A stretch of DNA of 9,166 bases, taken from the NCBI GenBank assembly GCA_964483375.1, contig CAZABJ010000075.1, forward strand, positions 1-9,166, written 5' to 3'. Each line of letters starts with the position of its first letter. The stretch's first letter is position 1. The notes below the pieces were generated by a model, which worked only from the letters and a program-made list of their open reading frames with translations, was not told the origin of the DNA and made no database searches. A program made the translations under genes and the position numbers. The stretch comes from JAUIEH01 sp964483375. Its GTDB lineage: Bacteria > Pseudomonadota > Alphaproteobacteria > Caulobacterales > Maricaulaceae. This document shows positions 1 to 5,866 of this stretch, piece by piece.

Positions 1-1612
1 CGGTCCATTTCAGAGCGACCACCGCCTTTTTCGGATCCGTCACCACCGGCGCCAAGAGATGCGGGATGCCGTCATAAACCGACAGTTCCAGCATTTTCGG
101 GTCGATCATGATGAAGCGGCAATGCTCCGGCGGCATCCGGCAGAGCAACGACAAAATCATCGCATTGATGCCCACCGACTTACCTGAGCCGGTGGTGCCG
201 GCGATGAGAAGGTGGGGCATCTTGGCGAGATCGGCCACAAAAGGCTCGCCGCCGATGGTCTCGCCAAGCGCGAGCGGCAACTGGGCCTTCTTGTCCTGGT
301 AGGGCTCAGACTCGAGCAAATCGCTGAGAAACACGGTCTCGCGTCCGACATTCGGCAGCTCGATGCCGATGACATTCCGGCCCGGCACCACCGCCACCCG
401 GGCGGATTGCGCGGCCACCGAACGCGCGATGTCGTCGGCGAGATTGATGACGCGGGAGGAGCGCACGCCTGGGGCGGGCTCGAATTCGAACAGAGTCACG
501 ACCGGACCGGGGCGGACATTGACCACCTGGCCTTTGATGCCGAAGTCCAACAGCACGCTTTCCAGCGCCTCGGCGCGTTCGTCGAGTTCGCTGTCGTCCT
601 CGTCCCGTTGCCGTTCGGGGGCGGGGGCGAGCAGACCCGCATCGGGCAACCGGTATTCTTCCTCAGCACAGAACAGCTGCCCTTGTTGAGCCTTCGGGGT
701 CGCGCGCCGTCGCTGTTTTTGAGCGGCGCGGTCGCCACCGCCGAATCGGGGGGTTGCGGGCGCGGCCGGGGCGCGCACTTCGCCGTCGGGTTCGACGGGC
801 CGGGGCCTTGGCTCGCGTTGCGGGGCGCGCTCGCGCTGCCGAGGCGCGGGACGCGCATAACCCGCGGGCTCCGGTTCGTAGTCGGTTTCAAGCGCCGGGC
901 GGGACGGCAAGGGCTCAAGGCGAACGACGTCTTGGTCGAGCCCCTGAACATAGCGCTCAGCCAGACGCCGCGCGGACCGGCCGCCGCGATGGGCCAGGCG
1001 ACGCGCGGATTCCGCCGCGTCAGCCATGTCCGCGGGGGTAATGCCGTAACAGGCGACCACGCCGATAATCGCGATGAGGAGGGCGACGACGCCTGCGACG
1101 CCGTCCGCAGCCGGCAGCTGGAAGGAGGCGAAAACGCTCCCGGTCTCGCGATGGAGGATATCGCCGATGGCGCCGCCGAGACCGGTCGAGAACGACCATG
1201 TCCGCGGCACCGGCAAGCTGGAGGCCGCCGCCGCCAATCCGCCGGTGGCGAGAAGCGCGGCGACCAGACGGAGAAGCACGATTTTCGGACCGCGCTGACG
1301 GGGACCGCGGTAGACGATCACCAAACCCCAGGCCGCAATCATGACGGCGAAGGCCGCGCCGGCCCAGCCCAGCCATTGCAGGGTCAGGTCTGCGACAATG
1401 GCGCCGCGTGCGCCGAAAGCGTTGGAGATGTCGCCGGACGCCGCGCGGTCGAGGCTCGGATCCAGCGGATCAAACGTCAAGCACGCGACAAGCACGAAAA
1501 GGCCCGCCGCAGCCATCGCCGCGCCAACCACTTCGTTCCGACGCGCTCGGACAAAACGCGTCAACCATCCGCCATGTTCTAGGCGTTCGCCATCCGGCGT
1601 TTCCGGAGTCAT
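1..1612 (-). CDS. ftsK: DNA translocase FtsK, N-terminal part (3' end outside window)
   Basis: Hexameric septal DNA pump that clears chromosome termini and couples segregation to division at the inner membrane. About 537 codons are present; the rest of the motor and the gamma DNA-reading domain lie beyond base 1. Residues 1-195 carry four hydrophobic segments (about 28-48, 72-101, 111-131, 171-191) with the family's DPLDPS and NAFGARGA motifs between them. Residues 195-345 form a Pro/Arg/Gln-rich, low-complexity linker. From about 345 the alpha-domain sequence follows (ALESVLLDFGIKGQV), then Walker A GTTGSGKS at 472-479 and Walker B IMIDPK around 501-505. The start is ATG at 1612-1610, preceded by GGGGA eight bases upstream (1621-1625); an earlier ATG at 1620 hits a stop after three codons. 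It follows amt on the same strand, but the 128-base gap with a CtrA-type box suggests its own promoter. The long open frames antisense to it are GC-bias shadows. Confidence 0.97.
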   Translation of the reverse strand, partial: MTPETPDGERLEHGGWLTRFVRARRNEVVGAAMAAAGLFVLVACLTFDPLDPSLDRAASGDISNAFGARGAIVADLTLQWLGWAGAAFAVMIAAWGLVIVYRGPRQRGPKIVLLRLVAALLATGGLAAAASSLPVPRTWSFSTGLGGAIGDILHRETGSVFASFQLPAADGVAGVVALLIAIIGVVACYGITPADMADAAESARRLAHRGGRSARRLAERYVQGLDQDVVRLEPLPSRPALETDYEPEPAGYARPAPRQRERAPQREPRPRPVEPDGEVRAPAAPATPRFGGGDRAAQKQRRRATPKAQQGQLFCAEEEYRLPDAGLLAPAPERQRDEDDSELDERAEALESVLLDFGIKGQVVNVRPGPVVTLFEFEPAPGVRSSRVINLADDIARSVAAQSARVAVVPGRNVIGIELPNVGRETVFLSDLLESEPYQDKKAQLPLALGETIGGEPFVADLAKMPHLLIAGTTGSGKSVGINAMILSLLCRMPPEHCRFIMIDPKMLELSVYDGIPHLLAPVVTDPKKAVVALKWT

Positions 1613-1665
1613 TGTTCCATTCCCCAAGCCTTCTTGCTTAGGCCAGGAGGAAGCGCCAATCGGAG

Positions 1666-1680
1666 TTAACAAGTGGTTAA
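1666..1680 (-). promoter_or_regulatory. CtrA-type binding box upstream of ftsK
   Basis: Read on the minus strand this is TTAA-CCACTTG-TTAA followed by C. It matches the alphaproteobacterial CtrA consensus TTAA-N7-TTAAC and contains the TTAACCA half-site. It sits 54-68 bases upstream of the ftsK start codon in non-coding DNA. A third TTAA lies at 1684-1687. By eye I count only six TTAA tetramers in the whole window, three of them within these 22 bases, so clustering by chance is unlikely in such GC-rich DNA. CtrA is the cell-cycle master regulator of Caulobacter-like bacteria; control of ftsK here is inference. I could not assign a convincing -10 element. Confidence 0.7.
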
Positions 1681-1740
1681 GTCTTAAAGCGCGTAAAGTT
1701 CTGTCGGAATACCGTTGCTGACCCGAAACACTGTCGCAAT

Positions 1741-3090
1741 TCAGCGGTTTGTGAACTCCGGATAGGCTTCTAGGCCGCACTCAGTTTTATCTAGCCCCGT
1801 TAATTGGTCTTCCGATGAGGCGCGGATACCAAGGGTTGACTTCAAGACGAACCAAGCAACAGCGCTCGTCACGGTGACGAACGCCCCGATGGAGAGGATG
1901 CCCAAGAGCTGCACGCCGAACTGGGCGAAAACGGACAGCGTCGTCTCGTCCGCCTGGCCCTCGTTGAACACCGCCTGGGTATTGAGCGCGACCGCCAGCG
2001 TGCCCCATATCCCGCACATCAAATGAGCGGGAATCGCGCCGACCACGTCATCGATCTTCAAACGGTCAAGCAAGCGCACGCCGAACACCACGATGGCGCC
2101 GCCTGTCGCGCCAATGAGCATCGCCGCCCACGGCGCCGGCGTCAGCGGTTCGGCGGTGATCGAGACCAACCCCCCAATCGCGCCGTTCAGGGCGAGGGTG
2201 AGGTCGACTTTGCCATAGAGGAGCTGGGTGAGAGCGGCCGCCCCAATCACCCCGGCCGCGGCGGCCAGATTGGTGTTGGCGAAGATCTTCGCGACCGCGT
2301 TGACGTCTTCAGGCGATCCGAACGCCAATTGAGAGCCGCCGTTAAAGCCGAACCAACCAAGCCAGAGAATGAAGGTGCCCAGCGCGGCGAGCGGTAAGTT
2401 CGAGCCCGGCATGGGACCGACCCGCCCGTTTCTGCCGAACCGGCCCTCGCGCGCCCCAAGGAACACAGCGCCGGTGAGCGCGGCGAACCCTCCCGTCGCG
2501 TGGACCAAAGTGGAGCCGGCGAAATCCTGGAAGCCCAGCTGATGCAGCCAGCCTTCGCCCCATTTCCATGCGCCCTGAATGGGGTAGATGAGCGCCGTCA
2601 GCACGATCACGAAGAGTAAGAACGGCCAAAGCTTGATTCGTTCTGCGAGCGTGCCGGAGACGATGGAGGCGGCGGTGGCGACGAACGCCATCTGGAAGAA
2701 CCAGTCCGACCAGTCCGAATAGTCCCCGTGCATCGCGTCGTCCGCACCCGCGGAGAAGGGTCCAGGCGCGCCGAAAAACCAAGCGCCCTCTGGCAAATTG
2801 TACATCAGACCAAAGCCGACTAGGTAATAAGCAAGCCCGGCGATGGCGTAGAGCGAGATGTTCTTGAGACAAATCGTGGCCGCGTTGCGTTGCCGCACCA
2901 TGCCCGTTTCGAGCATGCAAAAGCCGGCGGCCATGAACATCACGACCATGCCGCCGATGAGCAGCAAAAAGGTGCTTTGCGCGTAAGACGCCTGGGCGGC
3001 GACCTCGTCGACGCGCGCCGCTAAGGTGGCCAAATCCAACTCCGCGGCCCCGGCGGCCGTTATTGCGCTCAACACCATGGCGGGTTCCAT
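1741..3090 (-). CDS. amt: Ammonium transporter, Amt/MEP family
   Basis: Inner-membrane trimeric channel-transporter for ammonium uptake. The 449 residues fit the family length. The first ~25 residues are a moderately hydrophobic leader. The core follows with FCMLETGMVRQRN around 57-69, SGTLAERI around 145-152 and DFAGSTLVHATGG around 189-201. The two pore histidines are His197 (STLVH) and His356 (in DDVVGAIPAH, 347-356), so the conducting site looks intact. The C-terminal tail GLDKTECGLEAYPEF (432-446) is the cytosolic tail that contacts PII proteins in characterised Amts. I start at ATG 3090, with GAGAGAAAG just upstream; ATG 3078 is an alternative preceded by GGAA. The frame stays open to 3306, but that extension is Arg-rich, crosses the intergenic repeats and overlaps the next gene. 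No glnK/glnB lies beside it, unlike the common glnK-amtB pair. I saw no sigma-54 promoter. Confidence 0.96.
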   Translation of the reverse strand: MEPAMVLSAITAAGAAELDLATLAARVDEVAAQASYAQSTFLLLIGGMVVMFMAAGFCMLETGMVRQRNAATICLKNISLYAIAGLAYYLVGFGLMYNLPEGAWFFGAPGPFSAGADDAMHGDYSDWSDWFFQMAFVATAASIVSGTLAERIKLWPFLLFVIVLTALIYPIQGAWKWGEGWLHQLGFQDFAGSTLVHATGGFAALTGAVFLGAREGRFGRNGRVGPMPGSNLPLAALGTFILWLGWFGFNGGSQLAFGSPEDVNAVAKIFANTNLAAAAGVIGAAALTQLLYGKVDLTLALNGAIGGLVSITAEPLTPAPWAAMLIGATGGAIVVFGVRLLDRLKIDDVVGAIPAHLMCGIWGTLAVALNTQAVFNEGQADETTLSVFAQFGVQLLGILSIGAFVTVTSAVAWFVLKSTLGIRASSEDQLTGLDKTECGLEAYPEFTNR

Positions 3091-3099
3091 CTTTCTCTC

Positions 3100-3114
3100 T
3101 GCTGCGTTGCAGCA
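3100..3114. repeat. Perfect 6-bp inverted repeat next to the amt ribosome site
   Basis: TGCTGC at 3100-3105 and GCAGCA at 3109-3114 are exact inverted copies around a 3-base centre. On the minus strand the hairpin would end nine bases before the amt start codon at 3090, directly abutting the purine-rich GAGAGAAAG sequence that serves as its ribosome site. It could influence amt translation or be an operator half; short repeats of this size also arise by chance. Confidence 0.4.
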
Positions 3115-3125
3115 TGACACAGTGC

Positions 3126-3152
3126 GGCGCCGAAACGCTAGCCGTCGGCGCC
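3126..3152. promoter_or_regulatory. 8-bp perfect inverted repeat (possible operator or leader hairpin)
   Basis: GGCGCCGA at 3126-3133 and TCGGCGCC at 3145-3152 are perfect inverted copies separated by 11 bases; the spacer itself contains the palindrome GCTAGC almost at the symmetry centre. It lies in the divergent amt / FAD-monooxygenase intergenic region, 36-62 bases before the amt start. The geometry fits a dimeric repressor site or a stable RNA stem in the amt leader. No T-run follows on either strand, so it does not look like a terminator. The regulator is unknown. Confidence 0.5.
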
Positions 3153-3193
3153 CTGCGACGGTGCGCCGCGCGGTGCTCGCATCGGTGGGCGGA

Positions 3194-3210
3194 ACGCGCC
3201 GAGGGCGCGT
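3194..3210. repeat. 7-bp perfect hairpin upstream of the FAD monooxygenase
   Basis: ACGCGCC (3194-3200) and GGCGCGT (3204-3210) are exact inverted copies with a GAG loop. The element ends 27 bases before the ATG at 3238 and 16 bases before its GGAGG site. It would form a tight GC stem in a transcript of the plus-strand gene if transcription starts upstream of 3194. No poly-T follows. A regulatory role is inference, and the strong GC bias raises the chance of such repeats. Confidence 0.4.
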
Positions 3211-3226
3211 ACACTGAGTGACTAAC

Positions 3227-3231
3227 GGAGG
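3227..3231 (+). promoter_or_regulatory. Ribosome binding site GGAGG
   Basis: A perfect anti-16S core GGAGG lies six bases before the ATG at 3238 and fixes the start of the FAD monooxygenase. Confidence 0.8.
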
Positions 3232-3237
3232 ACGCGC

Positions 3238-4491
3238 ATGGATGCGGACGTCATCATCGCCGGCGGCGGTTTGGTGGGCCTGACGGGCGGCCTCGCTTTG
3301 GCGCAAGCCGGTTTCGACGTTCTGGTGTTGGACGCTTCCCCGGCGACAGACCGGGTGGCTGCTGCGTTTGACGGCCGGGCCTCGGCTTTGGCTTACGCCA
3401 ATTTTCGGATGCTCGAGACGCTCGGGGTCGCAGAGCGACTAGAAGGCGGAGCCCAACCCATTGCGGAGATTCTGGTGACGGACGGCCGCCCCGAGGACGG
3501 CCTGCGGCGCGGCGGGGCGGGCGGCGCGTTTTTGCGGTTTGACCCCAGCGAGCTGAGCGGGCGCGAAGACGGCGAGCCGCTTGGTTACATGGTGGAGAAC
3601 CGGCGGATGCGCGGCGCCTTGTTGCAATGCGCCGCAGAGAGCCGGCGTCTGACCCATCGCGCGCCCGCCGCTGTGCAATCCGTCGCGTTTGAGCCCGCCG
3701 CAGCGCGCATAACGACGGAAAGCGGCGAAGAGCTGCGCGCCCCCGTTGTTCTGGGCGCTGAGGGGCGATCGTCACTGGTCCGAGAGGCGTTGGGCGTGCG
3801 CACCCATGGCTGGGGCTATCCACAGGCCGGGGTTGTCGCCACGGTGCGGTGCGAGCGCCCCCATCACGGCGTCGCCCATGAGTACTTTCTGCCCGCAGGG
3901 CCGTTCGCCATTCTTCCGCTCACCGAAAACCGGGCGAGCCTGGTCTGGACCGAGCGCGAAGACGCGGCAAAGGCGGCGGTGGGGTTGAGCGACGCGGCGT
4001 TCGCCGCGGAAATCGCACGGCGGTTCGGCGATTTTCTCGGCGCGGTGACGCCGGAAGGCCCGCGCTGGAGTTATCCGCTTGAGCTGCGGATCGCAGAGAA
4101 GTTCGTCGGCCCGCGGGCTGCGCTGATCGGCGATGCGGCCCGTCGCATTCACCCCATCGCGGGGCAAGGCTTCAATCTGGGCATGAAGGACGTGGCCGCG
4201 CTCGCCGATGTCCTGCTCGACGCCGCGCATCTGGGCGAGGATATCGGCGGGCTGGACGTGCTTGAGCGCTATCAACGGTGGCGGCGTTTCGACTCCGCCG
4301 TCATGGCCGTGGCGACGGATGCGTTCAATCGCTTGTTCTCGACCGATTTCGCTCCGGTTCGGCTGGCCCGGGATGCAGGGCTTGCGATCGTCAACCGCAT
4401 CGCGCCGGCTCGGCGGCTCTTTATGCGCGACGCTGGCGCTGAGTTAGGGGATTTGCCGCGATTGCTTCGCGGCGAGCGCTTGGACGCGTAG
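3238..4491 (+). CDS. FAD-dependent monooxygenase, UbiH/UbiF/COQ6 family (likely ubiquinone hydroxylase)
   Basis: Flavoprotein that probably hydroxylates the aromatic ring of a ubiquinone precursor using NAD(P)H and O2 at the inner face of the membrane. The 417 residues match the family length. Residues 4-18 form the FAD-binding Rossmann turn (G9-x-G11-x-x-G14). A second nucleotide region, VVLGAEGRSSLVREALGV, lies near 168-186. The diagnostic GD motif and UbiH/COQ6 signature are at 298-315 (GDAARRIHPIAGQGFNLG). The start has an ideal GGAGG at six bases. It is transcribed away from amt and converges on the DUF971 gene, with 20 bases between the two stop codons and no clear terminator there. Alphaproteobacteria use several paralogous hydroxylases (UbiH, UbiF, UbiL, UbiM) with different ring-position specificities, and sequence alone does not tell me which one this is, so no symbol is given. 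Unrelated aromatic hydroxylase activity is less likely. Confidence 0.93.
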   Translation: MDADVIIAGGGLVGLTGGLALAQAGFDVLVLDASPATDRVAAAFDGRASALAYANFRMLETLGVAERLEGGAQPIAEILVTDGRPEDGLRRGGAGGAFLRFDPSELSGREDGEPLGYMVENRRMRGALLQCAAESRRLTHRAPAAVQSVAFEPAAARITTESGEELRAPVVLGAEGRSSLVREALGVRTHGWGYPQAGVVATVRCERPHHGVAHEYFLPAGPFAILPLTENRASLVWTEREDAAKAAVGLSDAAFAAEIARRFGDFLGAVTPEGPRWSYPLELRIAEKFVGPRAALIGDAARRIHPIAGQGFNLGMKDVAALADVLLDAAHLGEDIGGLDVLERYQRWRRFDSAVMAVATDAFNRLFSTDFAPVRLARDAGLAIVNRIAPARRLFMRDAGAELGDLPRLLRGERLDA

Positions 4492-4511
4492 GCCGCCGAA
4501 GGGCCGCGCTT

Positions 4512-4889
4512 CTAGGGGTTGCGGGACAGACCAGCCGTTTCAAGCGCCGCAGCGTAGGCGGTCATCAAGGCCTCCGCGTCCCGCCCCAGGCGGTGCAGAT
4601 AGTCCCAGGTGAACAGCCCCGTGTCGTGGCCGTCGTCAAACACGATGCGGACGGCGTAGTTGCCGACCGGTTCAGCGCGGGAGACGCCGACATCGCGTTT
4701 CCCGGCCACCAACCGCTTTTCGCCCGCGCTGTGGCCCTGGACTTCAGCGCTGGGACTTTCCACCCGAAGAAGTTCGAACGGAATTGCGAAGCTCGCCTCG
4801 TCATCGAAGCGGATGCGCAGCACCTTTTCGGAGCGCGCGAAGTCGAGGGACACCGGCCAGGGGCGCGCCGCGGCGGGGGCGGCCGCCAC
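4512..4889 (-). CDS. DUF971 family protein (GBBH-like N-terminal domain)
   Basis: Small soluble protein of 125 residues consisting essentially of one DUF971 domain, the fold also found at the N-terminus of gamma-butyrobetaine hydroxylase. Recognised by the WPVSLDFARSEKVLRIRFDD opening (about 11-30), the FAIPFELLRVESPSAEVQGH segment, and the core GNYAVRIVFDDGHDTGLFTWDYLHRLG around 76-102. Members are often linked to Fe-S cluster handling proteins, but no reaction is established and I assign none. The start is GTG at 4889-4887; its G is the last base of the TAG stop of the Trm112 gene, and GGAGG (4897-4901) lies seven bases upstream inside that gene. It is therefore the last, translationally coupled member of the minus-strand block. 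Its stop faces the FAD monooxygenase. Confidence 0.9.
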   Translation of the reverse strand: MAAAPAAARPWPVSLDFARSEKVLRIRFDDEASFAIPFELLRVESPSAEVQGHSAGEKRLVAGKRDVGVSRAEPVGNYAVRIVFDDGHDTGLFTWDYLHRLGRDAEALMTAYAAALETAGLSRNP

Positions 4890-5125
4890 TACGTGTCCTC
4901 CAGCGAACGCGCTTCTTCAGGCAGCATGATGGGAATGCCGTCGCGGATAGGGTAGGCGAGGCGGGCGCTGCGGCTGACCAGCTCGGCCGCCTCTCGGTCA
5001 TAGTCGAGCGGTCCGCGCGTGACGGGACAAACCAGCATCTCAAGCAGATGCGGATCGATTTCGTGGGTCGGTTCGGTCGGTTGCTCGTCCGGGGTATCCA
5101 GGCTCGCCTCGTCGTCTTCGCTCAT
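4889..5125 (-). CDS. Trm112 family protein (UPF0434/YcaR-like)
   Basis: A 78-residue protein of the Trm112 family, small partners that activate and stabilise methyltransferases acting on tRNA and release factors in eukaryotes and archaea; bacterial roles are less defined. An acidic, Pro/Glu/Thr-rich tail (1-22) precedes the domain IDPHLLEMLVCPVTRGPLDY (23-42), and the hallmark LAYPIRDGIPIMLPEEAR spans 56-73. Only one cysteine (Cys33) is present, so the zinc-binding CPxC pair seen in many relatives is lost; I recall this as usual in alphaproteobacterial members. The ATG at 5125 overlaps the TGA of the upstream LON-domain gene as ATGA, with AAGG a few bases before. A longer open frame reaching 5311 lies inside the upstream gene and is rejected. 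It ends in a one-base overlap with the DUF971 gene. Confidence 0.92.
   Translation of the reverse strand: MSEDDEASLDTPDEQPTEPTHEIDPHLLEMLVCPVTRGPLDYDREAAELVSRSARLAYPIRDGIPIMLPEEARSLEDT
4897..4901 (-). promoter_or_regulatory. Ribosome binding site supporting a GTG start
   Basis: On the minus strand this reads GGAGG and lies seven bases before the GTG at 4889-4887. It is inside the 3' end of the Trm112 coding sequence and is the reason for accepting the non-ATG start of the DUF971 gene. Confidence 0.7.
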
Positions 5126-5784
5126 TGTACGCCGCCTTGCGGACCCGCGGATCCGGCCGCGCCCATCCTCAGCAGCGTCAACAAAGCGTCGCGTCGCTCC
5201 GCGATCGTGCCGGCTTCGAGCAAGGCTTGTTTTTCCGCATGAGAAAAGGGGCAGATCATCGCCAGAGAATCGATGAGTTGCGCGGGCGCCGCCCCCTCGA
5301 TCGCATCCCATTCCGCGCGCAGGCCGTTGGCGTCGAGATAGGCCTGAAGGACCGCGCCGAACTCCGTGCGGTCCAGCTCGACGTCATCGTCTGGCCCGGA
5401 GAGATCGGGAGCGAAGCGCGCGAAATCCACCTGCGCCCGGCGATAGGGCGTGGTTTGCGACGGCTCCTCGATGATGGCGAACCGACACACGCCCATCAGC
5501 GTGATCATATATCGCCCGTCATTGGTTTCTGAGAACGCGGTGATGCGGCCGGCGCAACCGACCTCCTGCAAGGGCGGGTTCTCCGCGCTCGGTCCTGGTC
5601 GGCGTTGCACCATGCCGATGATGCGGTCGGTCGCCAACGCGTCGTCGACCATATTCAGATAGCGCGGCTCAAAGACGTGCAGCGGCAGCGGCGCGCGGGG
5701 CAGCATCAGCGCCCCGTCGACCGGAAACAGCGGAATGAGCCCTGGCAGGTCTTCCGGTTTTCGATAGCCGTATTCAGCCGACAT
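5122..5784 (-). CDS. Stand-alone LON substrate-binding domain protein
   Basis: A 220-residue protein with the N-terminal (PUA-like) domain of Lon protease but neither the AAA+ nor the peptidase domain, so it cannot be a protease itself. Supporting sequence: LIPLFPVDGALMLPRAPLPL (16-35) running into HVFEPRYLNMV, VGCAGRITAF (75-84), LMGVCRFAI (96-104) and a helical C-terminal part ending MICPFSHAEKQALLEAGT (176-193). Homologues are annotated 'LON peptidase substrate-binding domain-containing protein'; their molecular function is unknown, with peptide or unfolded-protein binding an inference from Lon. I chose ATG 5784 because the conserved domain starts soon after and no other ATG lies nearby; the ribosome site is weak (a GGAGG lies too far, 18 bases upstream). 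It follows cnoX after 82 bases and overlaps the Trm112 start by four bases (ATGA), so the three downstream genes are probably co-transcribed. Confidence 0.92.
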   Translation of the reverse strand: MSAEYGYRKPEDLPGLIPLFPVDGALMLPRAPLPLHVFEPRYLNMVDDALATDRIIGMVQRRPGPSAENPPLQEVGCAGRITAFSETNDGRYMITLMGVCRFAIIEEPSQTTPYRRAQVDFARFAPDLSGPDDDVELDRTEFGAVLQAYLDANGLRAEWDAIEGAAPAQLIDSLAMICPFSHAEKQALLEAGTIAERRDALLTLLRMGAAGSAGPQGGVQ

Positions 5785-5866
5785 GATCGCGTCTCGCTCG
5801 AGCCTCCGCTTCCTCTGGCATGGCACTATGTCGGTCGCATCGCTCGTCCGTCCAGTCGCTGCGCGC

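Noticed and set aside
212..1582. 456-codon open frame on the plus strand opposite ftsK
   Set aside because: It is antisense to a clearly recognisable FtsK with membrane segments and Walker motifs, has Arg/Gly-rich composition without family resemblance, and is a typical GC-codon-bias shadow.
1606..1610. GAGTC (GANTC, CcrM methylation site) at the ftsK start
   Set aside because: At least ten other GANTC sites are scattered through coding regions of the window, so this one is not distinctive; it would matter only if conserved in relatives.
3091..3200. Search for a sigma-54 promoter and NtrC sites before amt
   Set aside because: No TGGCAC-N5-TTGC-like sequence seen on the minus strand; the two GGTGC copies in the region are direct, not inverted, so they do not form an NtrC palindrome.
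2342..3214. 290-codon open frame in another minus-strand frame over amt
   Set aside because: Arg/His-rich shadow of the transporter frame; no recognisable domain.
3091..3306. N-terminal extension of the ammonium transporter frame by 72 residues
   Set aside because: Arg/Ala-rich, no membrane character, crosses the inverted repeats and overlaps the start of the divergent monooxygenase; Amt proteins do not need it.
3816..3824. CTATCCACA, one mismatch from a DnaA box
   Set aside because: Single isolated copy inside the monooxygenase coding sequence; no AT-rich region or further boxes.
4492..4511. Possible bidirectional terminator between the convergent monooxygenase and DUF971 genes
   Set aside because: Only a 3-4 bp stem can be drawn and no T-run is present on either strand.
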